A stretch of DNA of 64,000 nucleotides from Xanthomonas bonasiae (GCF_017163705.1 NZ_JAFIWB010000011.1:1-64000), one strand, 5' to 3'. Positions 17,079-28,627 are shown, counted from the first letter of the stretch. Notes: generated by a model from the sequence alone, not told the origin. Program-made: numbers and translations.

Positions 17079-17720
17079 TTGCCGCTGCGCAGTGCCGTCT
17101 TGGCGACCTTTCTGTTCCTGCTCGACCTGCTCGGCACCTTCGTGTTCGCGATCAGCGGCGCCACCGTCGGCGTGCGCCACCGCCTGGACCTGTTCGGCGT
17201 GCTGGTGCTGTCGTGCGCGGCCGCGGTCTCCGGCGGCATCGCCCGCGACGTGCTGATCGGCGCCACCCCGCCGGCTGCGCTCGGCGACGCGCGCTACCTC
17301 GGCGTCGCCTGCCTGGCCGGGTTGCTGACTTTCTACAGCCACAACACGGTCGAGCGCCTGCGCAACCCGGTGCAGATCTTCGACGCGCTCGGCCTGGCGC
17401 TGTTCGCGGTGTACGGCACCAGCAAGGCGCTGGCGTTCGGCCTGGGTCCGCTCAGCGCGACCCTGCTCGGCATGCTCAGCGGCATCGGCGGCGGCATCGT
17501 CCGCGACCTGCTGGTGGCGCGCACGCCGGTGGTGCTGCAGGCCGAGCTGTACGCGGTGGCGGCCTTGCTCGGCGGCGGCGTGGTCGCCGCGGCGCACGCG
17601 CTGCACCTGCCGCAGCCGTGGGGATTGGCGATCGGCGCCACGCTGTGCTTCGGCCTGCGCTTCATGGCGATCCGCTATGGCTGGCACCTGCCGGTGGCGC
17701 GGCCGCCGCCGGAGCCGTAA
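17079..17720 (+). CDS. TRIC/UPF0126-family membrane protein
   Basis: A 213-aa integral membrane protein with about six to seven helices and two internal repeats. Each repeat carries a glycine-rich motif (SGGIARDVLIG and GGGIVRDLLVA), the signature of the UPF0126/YadS family related to eukaryotic TRIC cation channels. Family members conduct monovalent cations in vitro; here the role is inferred. There is no in-frame ATG at the expected N-terminus. TTG at 17079 is the best start, with TTG at 17100 an alternative. It follows the NDH-2 gene by 34 bp and may be co-transcribed. Confidence 0.85.
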   Translation: MPLRSAVLATFLFLLDLLGTFVFAISGATVGVRHRLDLFGVLVLSCAAAVSGGIARDVLIGATPPAALGDARYLGVACLAGLLTFYSHNTVERLRNPVQIFDALGLALFAVYGTSKALAFGLGPLSATLLGMLSGIGGGIVRDLLVARTPVVLQAELYAVAALLGGGVVAAAHALHLPQPWGLAIGATLCFGLRFMAIRYGWHLPVARPPPEP

Positions 17721-17785
17721 CCCGCAACCCGGGCGGCCGCAATGCGGCTCGGCAGCGCCGGTCTTCGCTCGCGTTGGCGCAACGA

Positions 17786-17813
17786 AAAAGGCCCGGAAAA
17801 CCGGGCCTTTTTT
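17786..17813. terminator. Bidirectional intrinsic terminator
   Basis: An AAAAGGCCCGG stem with an AAAA loop and CCGGGCC is followed by a T6 run. A-run and T-run flank both sides, so it can stop the rightward TRIC gene and the leftward rpoH gene, which converge here. Confidence 0.93.
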
Positions 17814-17848
17814 GCTTCGCTGATCGATCGCCCGCGTGGGCGCCACAC

Positions 17849-18738
<890 letters not shown>

Positions 18739-18946
18739 TAGCAGTCAACTAACTAGACTGCTGGGTACAGTAAAAAGTTCCTGCGTTCCGTTTATGGAAC
18801 ATTCGAATCAGGAAACGGACTGTGACAGAAGCCACTGGAACGCTGGAAAAGACAGGCGTAACCGGTTACGAGCACCAAAACTAGCACCCGGGCTGCGAAA
18901 TTTGCGTACACGCGGCGCGCTCCGGGCGACGCCGTCGAACCACGGT

Positions 18947-19675
18947 TCAGCCGCCGGCCAAGGCCGGGTCCAGCGCCGCGCGCGGCGGCAGGCTCCAGTC
19001 GATCGGCGTGGCGCCGCGGCGCCGCAGGTACTCGTTGGCCGCGGAGAAATGCTTGCAGCCCAGGAAGCCGCGGTGCGCCGACAGCGGCGAGGGATGCGGC
19101 GCCTTCAGCACGCGATGGCGGCGGGTGTCGATGACCTTGCCCTTGGCCTGGGCATAGCTGCCCCACAGCAGGAACACCAGGCCTTCGCGCTCGCGGTTCA
19201 AGGTCTCCACGACGTGGTCGGTGAAGCCCTCCCAGCCCTTGCCCTGGTGCGCGCCGGCGCGGCCTTCCTCGACCGTCAGCACCGCGTTGAGCAGCAGCAC
19301 GCCGCGCTGCGCCCACGGCAACAGGCAGCCGTGATCGGGACGGCGGATGCCCAGGTCGTCCTCGATCTCCTTGTAGATGTTCAGCAGCGACGGCGGCACC
19401 GGCACCCCGGGCAGCACCGAGAAGCACAGCCCATGCGCCTGGCCGTAGCCGTGGTACGGATCCTGGCCGAGGATCACCACCTCGACCTGGTCGAACGGGG
19501 TCGCGTCGAACGCGGCGAAGATCTGCCGCCCGGGCGGGAACACGCGTGCGCCGGCGGCCTTGCGCTGGCGCAGGAACGCGGCCAGTTCGCGCATCTCCGG
19601 GCGCAGCAGCCAGTCGCCGACCCGCGCCTTCCACGAGGGTTCCAGTTGGATCCGGGTGTCGTCTTCGCTACTCAT
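18947..19675 (-). CDS. ung: Uracil-DNA glycosylase (family 1)
   Basis: Removes uracil from DNA to start base-excision repair. It has 242 aa. The water-activating motif GQDPYHG has its Asp at residue 72. The uracil-binding LLLNAVLTV segment and the minor-groove [11 protein letters not shown] loop, which carries the catalytic His, are both present. The ATG at 19675 lies 18 bp after the upstream double-receiver gene, so it probably belongs to the ftsE-ftsX-receiver transcript. Confidence 0.97.
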   Translation of the reverse strand: MSSEDDTRIQLEPSWKARVGDWLLRPEMRELAAFLRQRKAAGARVFPPGRQIFAAFDATPFDQVEVVILGQDPYHGYGQAHGLCFSVLPGVPVPPSLLNIYKEIEDDLGIRRPDHGCLLPWAQRGVLLLNAVLTVEEGRAGAHQGKGWEGFTDHVVETLNREREGLVFLLWGSYAQAKGKVIDTRRHRVLKAPHPSPLSAHRGFLGCKHFSAANEYLRRRGATPIDWSLPPRAALDPALAGG

Positions 19676-19693
19676 GCAGGTTCGGCAGATCGG

Positions 19694-20536
19694 TCAGAAG
19701 GTCACGGCAGTGTCGTTGAGCTTGGCCAGGCGCAGCTGGAACAGCACCTTGGTGACCAGCAGGCGCTCCTCGATCGGCTTCTGCACCAGATCGTTGGCGC
19801 CGGCGCGCAGCAGTTCGGACTGGTTGTGCGGATTGCTGTCGCCGGTCATCACCAGCACCGGCATGCGCCGCTTGCCGTAGGCGAAGTCGATGCGGATGCG
19901 CTGCACCACGTCGCGGCCGTTGAGTTCGCCCTTCAGGGTGACGTCGGTCAGCACCAGGTCGATGCGGCGGGTGGTGCGGCCCAGCGATTCGGCGGTGAGC
20001 AGCGCGAACGCGTCCTCGGCGGTCAGCACGTGCACCACGTGCAACTCCTGCCGCTCGAGCATGCGCTTGGTCGCCTCGGCCACCACGCGGCTGTCCTCGA
20101 CATAGAGGATGGTGGCGCCGACCACCGGCTGCGGTTGCACGTAGCCGCGGATGAAGGTCGCCAGCGCCTCGTGGCCCAGCGCCTTGTCGAAGTAGTCGGT
20201 GACGTATTCGGTGAAGCGGCGTTCGACCAGGTGCTGCTGCGCATCGCCGGAGACCACGATCACCGGCACGTAGGCCTGGCCGGCGGCCTCGCGCACGCTG
20301 CGCGCCAGGGCCAGGCCGTCGCCGTCGGGCAGCGCCAGCGAGGTGGTGACCAGGTTCACCGGGCCGGCCTCCAGCGCGGCGCGCGCCTCGGCGATGCTGG
20401 CGCAGCCGACCACTTCCACATCCGGCAGCTCGCGGTGCAGCACGTCGGCGATCAGCTTGCGCACCAGCTTGGAGCCGTCCACGACCATCACCCGCGGGGC
20501 GTCGCTGATCAGGTGCTTGAGCTCGTGCCGGGACAT
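19694..20536 (-). CDS. Tandem receiver-domain response regulator, first domain degenerate
   Basis: A 280-aa protein made of two CheY-like receiver domains (about residues 14-132 and 141-270) with no output domain. The second domain is intact: acidic pair E147/D148, phospho-acceptor D198 in LVLTDVT, Thr in VMTGD, and the conserved Lys in VQKP. In the first domain the acidic pair is reduced to D20-G21 and the phospho-acceptor position is S66 ([14 protein letters not shown]), so it is a pseudo-receiver, although K118 remains. It starts 7 bp after ftsX and is followed by ung. The position suggests a role linked to cell division or a polar signalling complex; that is inference. Confidence 0.88.
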   Translation of the reverse strand: MSRHELKHLISDAPRVMVVDGSKLVRKLIADVLHRELPDVEVVGCASIAEARAALEAGPVNLVTTSLALPDGDGLALARSVREAAGQAYVPVIVVSGDAQQHLVERRFTEYVTDYFDKALGHEALATFIRGYVQPQPVVGATILYVEDSRVVAEATKRMLERQELHVVHVLTAEDAFALLTAESLGRTTRRIDLVLTDVTLKGELNGRDVVQRIRIDFAYGKRRMPVLVMTGDSNPHNQSELLRAGANDLVQKPIEERLLVTKVLFQLRLAKLNDTAVTF

Positions 20537-20543
20537 GCGCGCC

Positions 20544-21491
20544 TCAGGTATCGGTGGGACGCGTCTGGCGCAGGAAGTGGCCGGTCACCAGCCAAGCGCC
20601 GAGCCAGCCCAGCAGCAGGGTGCCGAGCAGCACGAACGCCGAGTGCAAGGCGTCCAGCCCGTGCAGCGCGAAATGGCTGCCGTAGCTGTCGGCCAGTTCC
20701 GCCAGCGGCGGCCCCAGCGCCAGCCCGGAAGCGGCGATCAGACCCAGCGCCAGTACCCCGGCGCCGAAGCCGTACCAGGCGCCCAGGTACAGGAACGGGC
20801 GGCGGATGAAACCGTCGCTGGCGCCGAGCAACTGCAGCACGCCGATTTCCTCGCGTCGCGACTGGATGTCCAGGCGCACGGTGTTGCCGACCACCAAGGC
20901 CGCGCCAGCGCCGAGCAGCACCGACAGCACCTGCACCAGGCGCTCGCCGAAGCGCAGCCAGCCGTCCAGGCGCTTGCGCCACAACGCGTCGTGCTGGACC
21001 AGGTCGGCCTGCGGCAGCGCGCTCAGCGAGGCCGCCAGCTGCGCGTCGTCGGCCGCGGCCGGGGTGACGATCAGCAGCGTCGGCAGCGGGTTGTCGTCGA
21101 GCGCGTCCAGCGCCTCGCCGAGCCCGGCGCTGTCGCGCAGCTCGGCCATGCCCTGCTCGGGCGTGCGCAGCGCCACCGCGGCGACGTCGGCGCGGCCGCG
21201 CAGGGTCGCGGCCAGCGCGTTGGCCGCGGCGGCATCGATGTCGGTCTTCAGGAACACGTTGATGTCGCGCGACTGCTGCACGCTGCCGGCGAACTGCTTG
21301 AGGTTGTCCAGCGCGATCGACAGCCCCAGCGGCAACGCCAGGGCCAGGGCCATCACCGCCATCGTCAGCAGCGTCGCCCACGGCTTGCGCATGGCCCGGC
21401 CGAGGCTGTAGACGATGCTGTGCAGGTGGTGGTCCCACCACACGCCCAGGCGCGAGGGCGCGGCGGCGCCGCCGGCATTGCGTGCGCTCAT
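20544..21491 (-). CDS. ftsX: Cell-division protein FtsX
   Basis: Membrane component of the FtsEX complex, which activates peptidoglycan amidases via EnvC-type partners at the septum. It has 315 aa with an N-terminal cytoplasmic stretch, one transmembrane helix (about residues 39-60), a large periplasmic domain, then three C-terminal helices, the usual four-TM layout. Its ATG overlaps the ftsE TGA (ATGA), showing tight translational coupling. Confidence 0.95.
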   Translation of the reverse strand: MSARNAGGAAAPSRLGVWWDHHLHSIVYSLGRAMRKPWATLLTMAVMALALALPLGLSIALDNLKQFAGSVQQSRDINVFLKTDIDAAAANALAATLRGRADVAAVALRTPEQGMAELRDSAGLGEALDALDDNPLPTLLIVTPAAADDAQLAASLSALPQADLVQHDALWRKRLDGWLRFGERLVQVLSVLLGAGAALVVGNTVRLDIQSRREEIGVLQLLGASDGFIRRPFLYLGAWYGFGAGVLALGLIAASGLALGPPLAELADSYGSHFALHGLDALHSAFVLLGTLLLGWLGAWLVTGHFLRQTRPTDT

Positions 21492-22174
21492 TCGGCCAGG
21501 TCCTGCGGGGAGATGTCGTCGGCCAGGCGGCCGTGGTCGAGGATCAGCACGCGCTTGCGCATCTGCTTGAGCAACGCCAGGTCGTGGCTGACCACCAGCA
21601 CGCTGGTGCCGCGCGCCGGCAATTCGGCGAACAGCTGCATGATCTCGGCGGCCAGGGTCGGGTCGAGGTTGCCGGTGGGCTCGTCGGCGACCAGCAGGCG
21701 CGGTTCGGCGACCATCGCCCGGGCGATGCCGACGCGCTGCTGCTCGCCGGCCGACAGCTGCGACGGCAGCGCCTTCTCGCGATGGCCCAGGCCCATCCGC
21801 TCCAGCACCGAACGCACGCGCTTGCCGATCTCGGCGCGGCGGGTGCCGCGCAGGATCAGCGGCAGCGCCACGTTCTCGGCGATGCTGCGGTCCATCAGCA
21901 GGCGGTGGTCCTGGTACACGACGCCGACCTCGCGCCGGTGCAGCGGCACGCGCCGCCCGCGCACCTTCAGCAGGTTGCGCTCGCCGAACAGCACCGCACC
22001 GCGCGACGGGCGCTCGCTGAGGTGGATCAACTTGAGCAAGGTGCTCTTGCCCGCCCCGGAATGGCCGGTGACGAACAGCATCTCGCCCTCCTCCACCTGG
22101 AAGCTGACGTCCACCAGCGCCTCGTGGCCACCGGCGTACTGTTTGCTGACATTGTCGAACCGCAGAACGCTCAT
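21488..22174 (-). CDS. ftsE: Cell-division ATP-binding protein FtsE
   Basis: ABC-type ATPase of FtsEX, 228 aa. Walker A is [11 protein letters not shown], the signature [14 protein letters not shown] and the Walker B region LLVADEPTG. The first residues ([16 protein letters not shown]) match FtsE. ftsY, which precedes ftsE in enterobacteria, is absent; rhlB lies upstream in the same orientation with a 73-bp gap. Confidence 0.96.
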   Translation of the reverse strand: MSVLRFDNVSKQYAGGHEALVDVSFQVEEGEMLFVTGHSGAGKSTLLKLIHLSERPSRGAVLFGERNLLKVRGRRVPLHRREVGVVYQDHRLLMDRSIAENVALPLILRGTRRAEIGKRVRSVLERMGLGHREKALPSQLSAGEQQRVGIARAMVAEPRLLVADEPTGNLDPTLAAEIMQLFAELPARGTSVLVVSHDLALLKQMRKRVLILDHGRLADDISPQDLAE

Positions 22175-22247
22175 CCGGCGATTATGCCGGAGCGGCCCGG
22201 GTTTTCGTCCACCGTGCGCGCGCCGCGAACGGTGGAGGACCGGTTCA

Positions 22248-24032
22248 TCAGGAGCTGGAGACCAGCGAACGCAGCTTGCGGCCGAGGCGGGTCAGGAACG
22301 AATCGTTCGCCGCGGCGGCCGGCGCGGCGGCGCGCTCGCCCTGGCGCGCGGCCCTGACCTGGACCGGCTTGGCCGGCGCGTCGCCGGTCGCGACGGTGGC
22401 AGCAGTCGCCGCACTCTCGGCGCCTTCCAGCGGACGGCCGCCGCGACGACGCCGGCGCTTGCGTGGGGCGCGCTCGCCGTCCGCCGCAGGCGCGCCGTCG
22501 ACGGCGGGGCGGGCAGGCTTGGGCGTGGGCGCCGCGACCACTGCGGCCGCCTCGGTGGCGCCCGCAGCCGGCGCTTCCGCAACGGCTGCGGGCGCTGCCG
22601 CGGCGTCGGCCGGGCGCGGGGTACGCGGGCGCCGCGGCTTGCCGTCGGCACCGCGCGCTTCGCCGCGGCCGCCGGCACCGCCAGGACCGCTGCGGCCGCC
22701 GCCGGGCTTGCCGCGGCTGCTGCCGCCGCCGCGCCGCTGCTCGTCGGCCTCGCGCTGCGCGCGCGCCTCGCGGAAGATGTCGCCGATGCTCTCGTCGGCA
22801 TCCGGGTCGACCTCGGCCGCTTCGCCTTCGACCACCGCGCGCGGGGTGCGCGGCAGCGCCACCAGCAGTTCGGCGGTGACCGGCTCGACCGGGATCTTCT
22901 GCTCGATGTAGGCCTCGATGTCCGGCAGGCTCATCGCGTAGCGCTCGCAGGCGAAGCTGATCGCGTCGCCTTCCTCGCCCAGCCGCGCGGTGCGGCCGAT
23001 GCGGTGCACGTAGTCTTCCGCGTCGAACGGCAGGTCGTAGTTGTAGACGTACTTGACGCCGTCGATGTGCAGGCCGCGCGCGGCCACGTCGGTGGCGACC
23101 AGGATCTCCAGCTGGCCCTTCTGGAAGCGGTTGAGCAGGGTCTCGCGCTTCTTCTGCGGCACGTCGCCGGACAGCACGCCGACCCGGTAGCCGTTGCGCT
23201 CCAGCGAACGCGCCACGCGCTCGACGAAGGCCTTGGTGTTGACGAACACCATGGTGCGCGCGCCCTCGCTGCGCGACAGCAGGCCCAGCAGCAGGGTCAG
23301 CTTCTCCTCGTCGGAGGGGAAGTAGATGCGCTGGCGCACGCGTGCGGCGGTGATGCTCTCGGTCTCGACCACGAGCTTTTCCGGCTCGTTCATGTGCTCG
23401 TAGGCCAGCTCCAGCACGCGGTGGCTGAGCGTGGCCGAGAACAGCAGGGTCTGCCGGGTGCCGCGCTCGGGCATGCGCCGCAGCAGGAAGCGGATGTCCT
23501 TGATGAAGCCCAGGTCGAACATGCGGTCGGCTTCGTCGAGCACGCAGATCTCGCAGGCGTGCAGCGACACCACTTTGTGCTGCTTGACGTAGTCGATCAG
23601 CCGCCCCGGGGTGGCGATGATCACGTCCACGCCCTGCTGCAGCAGTTCGCGCTGCTTGTCGTAGTCCACGCCGCCGTAGACCAGCGCGAAGCGCAGGCCC
23701 AGGTCGGCGCCGAACTTGACCGCGTCCTTGTGGATCTGGATCGCCAGTTCGCGGGTCGGGGCCAGGATCAGCGCGCGCGGATCCTCGGGCTTGCGGTCGG
23801 CCAGCGCCGGGCGGCTGAGCAGGCGGTTCATCACCGTCACCAGGAACGCCAGGGTCTTGCCGGTGCCGGTCTGGGCCTGGCCGGCCACGTCGCGGCCCGG
23901 CAGGGCCACCGGCAGGGTCAGCGCCTGGATCGGCGTGCAGCGGGTGAAGCCGGCGCCTTCGAGGCCGGCCAGCAGCGCCGGTTGCAGCTCGAACGCGGAA
24001 AAAGTCACATCGGTCAGCGGTTTGTCGCTCAT
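22248..24032 (-). CDS. rhlB: DEAD-box RNA helicase RhlB
   Basis: ATP-dependent RNA helicase, likely part of an RNase E degradosome. It has 594 aa, longer than E. coli RhlB (421) because of a C-terminal extension. Motifs: Q-motif near residue 36, AQTGTGKT at 53-60, PTREL, DEAD at 166-169, SAT near 205 and HRIGRTAR near 375. After about residue 410 the tail is low-complexity, with an Arg/Gly block and Ala/Pro/Lys/Arg stretches, as in RNA-binding tails. It is divergent from trxA-rho, the same arrangement as E. coli rhlB-trxA-rho, which supports RhlB. The start may be either of two adjacent ATGs (24032 or 24035). Confidence 0.92.
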   Translation of the reverse strand: MSDKPLTDVTFSAFELQPALLAGLEGAGFTRCTPIQALTLPVALPGRDVAGQAQTGTGKTLAFLVTVMNRLLSRPALADRKPEDPRALILAPTRELAIQIHKDAVKFGADLGLRFALVYGGVDYDKQRELLQQGVDVIIATPGRLIDYVKQHKVVSLHACEICVLDEADRMFDLGFIKDIRFLLRRMPERGTRQTLLFSATLSHRVLELAYEHMNEPEKLVVETESITAARVRQRIYFPSDEEKLTLLLGLLSRSEGARTMVFVNTKAFVERVARSLERNGYRVGVLSGDVPQKKRETLLNRFQKGQLEILVATDVAARGLHIDGVKYVYNYDLPFDAEDYVHRIGRTARLGEEGDAISFACERYAMSLPDIEAYIEQKIPVEPVTAELLVALPRTPRAVVEGEAAEVDPDADESIGDIFREARAQREADEQRRGGGSSRGKPGGGRSGPGGAGGRGEARGADGKPRRPRTPRPADAAAAPAAVAEAPAAGATEAAAVVAAPTPKPARPAVDGAPAADGERAPRKRRRRRGGRPLEGAESAATAATVATGDAPAKPVQVRAARQGERAAAPAAAANDSFLTRLGRKLRSLVSSS

Positions 24033-24233
24033 CATTCCATCTTCGTCAGGCCACCCCGCCCGAAGCGTAAGGTCGCGGCTTGCATCGGCCCCGGCAGCGT
24101 CGCACACTGGCTACTTCCATGCCGGGTCGCGCGACAGGGGGAATCCCTTGATTTCGCCGCGCAATGCCCCAGTTTACCGCAATGCGGCGGCCACCCGGTC
24201 CGGCCGGTCGCATTGGCCCAGGAGATACCCCTA

Positions 24234-24575
24234 GTGAGCGATAAGGTCCTACACGTCGGCGACGCCGATTTCGATACCGCCGTGCTGCAATCCGGCGAGC
24301 CGGTCCTGGTGGACTTCTGGGCGGAATGGTGCGGCCCGTGCAAGATGATCGCCCCGGTGCTGGACGACCTGGCCGACACCTACGACGGCAAGCTCAAGGT
24401 GGCCAAGGTCAACGTGGACGAGAACCGCGCCACCGCGATCAAGTACCACGTGCGCTCGATCCCGATGCTGCTGCTGTTCAAGGACGGCAAGGTCCAGGCC
24501 ACCCAGATCGGCGCGGTCGGCAAGGGCCAGCTGACCCAGATGATCGACAAGACCCTGGGCGGCGCCGCGGCCTGA
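24234..24575 (+). CDS. trxA: Thioredoxin 1
   Basis: Cytoplasmic disulfide reductase, 113 aa. The active site WCGPC spans residues 32-36, and the conserved cis-proline lies in SIPMLLLF. It uses a GTG start at 24234 preceded by GGAG. It lies upstream of rho in the same orientation, with rhlB divergent, a gene order shared with enterobacteria. Confidence 0.96.
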   Translation: MSDKVLHVGDADFDTAVLQSGEPVLVDFWAEWCGPCKMIAPVLDDLADTYDGKLKVAKVNVDENRATAIKYHVRSIPMLLLFKDGKVQATQIGAVGKGQLTQMIDKTLGGAAA

Positions 24576-24813
24576 GTCTGTCGCCGGCCGTTCCGGATCG
24601 GAGCGGCCGCTGTGATACCGGCCTGCAGCGACGCTGCCGGCCGGCTGAATCGCCCGGTAACGCCTGCTTGCCGTGGTTGCGTGGCGATGATAGTGTCGGC
24701 GCATCCGGTGGCATTCGCGCACCGCACCCCCTCTGGAAGATTCTCTTCTAGACCCCTTCCCAACCCGTTTGCCCCCACGCTGGGCGCTCGCACTCATAGC
24801 GAGGAATCACCAC

Positions 24814-26655
24814 TTGTCCGATAACACCACCACCGAACCCGGGAGCGTCGACGCCCCCGCCGAGAAGCGCGCGCGCAAGCCGCGTGTCAGCAAGGCCGTT
24901 GCCGGCGCTGACGGCGGAGCCGAGCACGGCGCGCCGGCGCAGCCGAACCTGCCGCTGAACCCGGCGCCGGCCCAGGCCGACGCGCCGCGTCCGGCGCCGC
25001 AGGAACGCCAGGAGCGTGCCGCGCCGCAGGAACACGCGCAGGCCCCGTCGCAGCAGTCCCAGCCCCAGTCCCAGCCCGCTCCCGCCTCCGGCGGCGATGC
25101 CCAGGGCCAGGGCGGCGGCAACCAGAACGACGGCGGCGAGCCGCGCGAAGGCGGCAACCCGCGCTTCAACAACCAGAATCCGCAGAACCAGAACAACCAG
25201 AACAACCAGCAGGGCAATCGCCGCGACCGCTTCCGCAATCGCCGCGATCGCGATCGCGATCGCAACGGTGGCGGTGGCGGCGGCGGTGGCGGCGGCGGCG
25301 GTCGCTTTCCGGACAACGGCCTGCCCAACGACAACGGCGCCAACGAAGTGTTCGTGCCGCGCCCGCACGCCAACGTGCCGGAAGGCTTCCCGATCTACTC
25401 GCTGAGCGACCTGAAGCGGATGCCGGCGCAGAAGCTGCTGGACATCGCCGAGCAGCTCAACATCCAGGACGGCGTGGCCCGCGCGCGCAAGCAGGACGTG
25501 ATCTTCGCGCTGCTGAAGGTGCTGACCCGCCACGGCGAAGGCGTCGCCGCCGACGGCGTGCTGGAAATCCTGCCGGACGGCTTCGGCTTCCTGCGCGCGG
25601 CCGAGGCCAGCTACCTGGCCGGCCCGGACGACACCTACATCTCGCCCAGCCAGATCCGCCGCTTCAACCTGCGCACCGGCGACCACCTGTCCGGCCGCAT
25701 CCGCTTCCCGAAGGACGGCGAACGCTACTTCGCGCTGTCGATCGTCGACACGATCAACGGCGAGCCGCTGGAAGCGAGCAAGAACAAGGTCCTGTTCGAG
25801 AACCTGACCGCGCTGTTCCCGCGCAAGCGCTTCACCCTGGAACGCGGCAACGGTTCCTCGGAAGACATTTCCGGGCGCATCCTCGATCTGATGGCGCCGC
25901 AGGGCAAGGGCCAGCGCGCGCTGATCGTGTCCCCGCCCAAGGCCGGCAAGACCATGCTGATGCAGCAGGTGGCCACGGCGATCACCACCAACCATCCCGA
26001 CGTGCACATGATCGTGCTGCTGATCGACGAGCGGCCGGAAGAAGTGACCGAAATGCAGCGCACCGTGCGCGGCGAGGTCATCTCCTCCACCTTCGACGAA
26101 CCGGCCGCGCGCCACGTGCAGGTCGCCGAGATGGTGATCGAGCGTGCCAAGCGCCTGGTCGAACACAAGAAGGACGTGGTGATCCTGCTCGACTCGATCA
26201 CCCGCCTGGCCCGCGCCTACAACAACGTGGTGCCGTCCTCCGGCAAGGTGCTCAGCGGCGGCGTGGACGCCAATGCCCTGCACCGCCCGAAGCGTTTCTT
26301 CGGCGCGGCGCGCAACGTCGAGGAAGGCGGCTCGCTGACCATCATCGCCACGGCGCTGGTGGAAACCGGCAGCAAGATGGACGAGGTGATCTACGAAGAG
26401 TTCAAGGGCACCGGCAACAGCGAAGTGCACCTGAACCGCCGTATCGCCGAGAAGCGCGTGTACCCGGCGATCGACATCAACCGTTCCGGCACCCGCCGCG
26501 AAGACCTGCTGATCGAGCCTGAGCTGCTGCAGAAGATCTGGATCCTGCGCAAGCTGCTGCATCCGATGGACGAGATCGCGGCGATGGAATTCCTGCTGGA
26601 CAAGATGAAGAACACCAAGTCCAACGACGAGTTCTTCGGTTCGATGAAGCGCTGA
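24814..26655 (+). CDS. rho: Transcription termination factor Rho with long disordered N-terminus
   Basis: Hexameric RNA helicase that terminates transcription. The conserved core begins near residue 195 ([20 protein letters not shown], matching the start of E. coli Rho). It carries the RNA-binding cold-shock-like domain (GFGFLRA) and Walker A PPKAGKT near 373-379. Before the core come about 190 residues absent from E. coli Rho (419 aa): Ala/Pro/Gln-rich, then Asn/Gln-rich (about 115-135), Arg/Asp-rich (RRDRDRDR) and a 13-residue Gly run. The start is TTG at 24814 with GAGG upstream. The 238-bp leader after trxA is long enough for Rho autoregulation. Confidence 0.96.
   Translation: MSDNTTTEPGSVDAPAEKRARKPRVSKAVAGADGGAEHGAPAQPNLPLNPAPAQADAPRPAPQERQERAAPQEHAQAPSQQSQPQSQPAPASGGDAQGQGGGNQNDGGEPREGGNPRFNNQNPQNQNNQNNQQGNRRDRFRNRRDRDRDRNGGGGGGGGGGGGRFPDNGLPNDNGANEVFVPRPHANVPEGFPIYSLSDLKRMPAQKLLDIAEQLNIQDGVARARKQDVIFALLKVLTRHGEGVAADGVLEILPDGFGFLRAAEASYLAGPDDTYISPSQIRRFNLRTGDHLSGRIRFPKDGERYFALSIVDTINGEPLEASKNKVLFENLTALFPRKRFTLERGNGSSEDISGRILDLMAPQGKGQRALIVSPPKAGKTMLMQQVATAITTNHPDVHMIVLLIDERPEEVTEMQRTVRGEVISSTFDEPAARHVQVAEMVIERAKRLVEHKKDVVILLDSITRLARAYNNVVPSSGKVLSGGVDANALHRPKRFFGAARNVEEGGSLTIIATALVETGSKMDEVIYEEFKGTGNSEVHLNRRIAEKRVYPAIDINRSGTRREDLLIEPELLQKIWILRKLLHPMDEIAAMEFLLDKMKNTKSNDEFFGSMKR
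25243..25300 (+). repeat. Low-complexity DNA in rho (CGCGAT units and GGY-rich run)
   Basis: Tandem CGCGAT units are followed by a GGN-rich run, encoding Arg/Asp then poly-Gly in the Rho N-terminus. Both are slippage-prone; because the units are multiples of 3, length variation would stay in frame. Confidence 0.8.
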
Positions 26656-26676
26656 GTCCAGCGCCGGCGCGACCTG

Positions 26677-26700
26677 GACGCCCCGCTTCGGCGGGGCGTC
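26677..26700 (+). terminator. Intrinsic terminator of rho
   Basis: A 10-bp GACGCCCCGC stem with a stable TTCG tetraloop and its complement, 21 bp after the rho stop. The following tract (TGCGTTTGTG) is only moderately U-rich. Confidence 0.85.
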
Positions 26701-26821
26701 TGCGTTTGTGCGGGGCCATCTGCGCGAGCCGCGGCCGCGGCGCTCCGGCATCGCGCGATCCGACCGGTTTTCGACATGCCGCTGGCGATGCTGGCCCGGT
26801 CCCGATCCGGCGTGCCGCCCC

Positions 26822-27573
26822 ATGCAGTCCACTGTCGCCAAAGTCGCACCGGTCACCCTGGCGTTCTGGGCGATGAAGATCTGCGCCACCACGCTCGGCG
26901 AGACCGCTGGCGACCTGCTGTCGATGACGTGGGAGGTCGGCTATGCGCTCAGCAGCGCCGTGTTGCTCGGCGTGTTCGCGCTGTCGCTGTGGGCGCAGTT
27001 GCGCGCGCGCCGTTTCCGCCCGTGGCTGTACTGGTGGGTGATCCTGACCACCAGCACCGCCGGCACCACCGTGTCGGACTACATGGATCGCAGCCTGGGG
27101 CTGGGCTATGCGCGGGGCGCGCTGCTCCTGAGCGGCGGCCTGGCATTGACCCTCGGCGCGTGGTGGCTGAGCGAACGCAGCCTGTCGGTCGAGCGGATCG
27201 ATGGCGGCCCCGCGGAAGTCTTCTATTGGGTGGCGATCCTGTTCTCCAACACCCTCGGCACCGCGCTGGGCGATTACCTTGCCGACGACTCGGGGCTGGG
27301 CTTCCTCGGCGGCGCATCGCTGATCGGGGCGACGCTGGCTGCGATCGCTCTGGCCGGCGCGTTCACCCGCATCGACCGCGTGGCGCTGTCTGGGCCGCCT
27401 TCGTGCTGACCCGACCGTTCGGCGCCACGCTCGGCGACCTGCTGACCAAGCCGGCCGCCAGGGGCGGCTTGGATCTGGGTACCGCCGGCGCCTCGCTGGT
27501 GCTGGCAGCGATCCTGGTCGCGGTGCTGTATGCCAGCACTCGCCATCGCGCGATCGCTGCGACCACCAGGTAG
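26822..27573 (+). pseudogene. COG4705-type membrane protein, frameshifted
   Basis: A multi-pass membrane protein resembling COG4705. Residues 1-190 read well in one frame (VTLFWAMKIC-like start, several helices, repeated motifs AGTTVSDYMD and NTLGTALGDYLADDSGLGF). That frame stops at 27409. The next 165 bp continue the family in the -1 frame (WAAFVLTRPFGATLGDLLTKP and a final helix), ending at 27573. Adding one T near 27389 (CTGTCTGG to CTGTTCTGG) restores a single frame of about 250 aa. It is either a real one-base deletion or a sequencing error. Confidence 0.85.
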
Positions 27574-27594
27574 CTCTCGGCGCTGCGGGAAAAC

Positions 27595-27611
27595 GCCCCG
27601 CGACGCGGGGC
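27595..27611 (-). terminator. Intrinsic terminator of the TonB-C gene
   Basis: A GCCCCGC stem pairs with GCGGGGC around a GTC loop on the minus strand and is followed by GTTTTCC. It lies about 50 bp past the stop of the leftward gene. Confidence 0.8.
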
Positions 27612-27661
27612 ATCTTCCAGCGCAAGCGGACAGCGGTGCCGGGAGCGCCGCCCGCTGGCGC

Positions 27662-28555
27662 TCAACTGCCCTGCTGCAGCGGCGTCAGCAGGCGCGGGCC
27701 GTTGTTGTCGACCATGTACACGCCGCCGGCCGACAGCGTGTCGGGCGAGAAACCCGACGCGTCCTTGCCGGTGTCCCAGGGCGCTCGCGCGCGCGGACCG
27801 GGGACATAGCTGATCCAATGCCCGTAGCTGCTGTCCATGCCTTCGTTGGGCTGGTCGCGCAGCGAATAGTTGACCGGAACGCGCACCGCCCAGTACGGCT
27901 TCGACACGTCCTCGCCTTCGGTCGGCGGGCGGAACGTCCACTTGCGCGCCGCCGCCAGTGCGCTCTGGGCGAAGATCTCGCGCAGCTTCTTCATCTCGCT
28001 CTCCGAGCCGACGATGCGCAGATTGACCTGCTCGACCGCGGCATCGGCGACGCTGCCGTCGCGCGCCACCTTGAGCACCAGGTACGCCGAGCCCGACGCG
28101 CCCACCCGGTACGCGGCTTCCGGATAGGACGGCGGCGCCATCTTCAGCGACGTCACCGCGCGCGGATCCTTGGGATCGTAGGCGGCGAAGCTGGCATGGC
28201 GGATCTCCACCTGATAGCTGTCGCCCTGCTGGCGCTTGGCCACGATGCGCAGCGTCATCGGCGCGCGCGCCGGCACCGGCTTGCCGTCGCGCAGCGCCGG
28301 CTCGAATTTCCACTGTTTCACCGAATCGCGCACGAAGCGGATCACGCCCTCGGGCAACCTGTCTTCCCGATCGATCGCCAGCGCCGAGACCGCGCCGTCG
28401 GGCTCGATGTCGATCTTGCCGGTCACCAGCAGGCTGTTTTCGACCTGCTTGCGCACCGCGCCAGGCCCGGCGCCGGCGGCGAACGCGGTGGCGGCGAACA
28501 ACGCCAACAGCAGACTGCCCCAACGCCACATCGAGATTCCTGACTTGCTGTGCAT
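27662..28555 (-). CDS. Secreted protein with two TonB-C-like domains
   Basis: A 297-aa exported protein. A signal peptide (about residues 1-27, AATAFAAG) is followed by two TonB C-terminal-like modules. The first is about residues 40-106 (KIDIEPDGAVSALAID ... WKFEPALRDG). The second is about 140-232 (YPEAAYRVGASGSAYLVLKV ... RKWTFRPP). It lacks the N-terminal membrane anchor and Pro-rich spacer of a real TonB, so it probably does not transduce energy; it may bind TonB-dependent receptors or act in the periplasm. Its function is unknown. Confidence 0.75.
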   Translation of the reverse strand: MHSKSGISMWRWGSLLLALFAATAFAAGAGPGAVRKQVENSLLVTGKIDIEPDGAVSALAIDREDRLPEGVIRFVRDSVKQWKFEPALRDGKPVPARAPMTLRIVAKRQQGDSYQVEIRHASFAAYDPKDPRAVTSLKMAPPSYPEAAYRVGASGSAYLVLKVARDGSVADAAVEQVNLRIVGSESEMKKLREIFAQSALAAARKWTFRPPTEGEDVSKPYWAVRVPVNYSLRDQPNEGMDSSYGHWISYVPGPRARAPWDTGKDASGFSPDTLSAGGVYMVDNNGPRLLTPLQQGS

Positions 28556-28627
28556 CGCGCTGTCCTTGCATGGATGAGGCGCCGATTACAACGCAGCCGG
28601 CTGACACAGACAAGTCAGGCCGGCAGG

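Noticed and set aside
20343..24575. A 1410-aa plus-strand open frame across ftsX, ftsE and rhlB
   Set aside because: Antisense GC artefact; His/Gln/Arg-rich with no domain until trxA itself.
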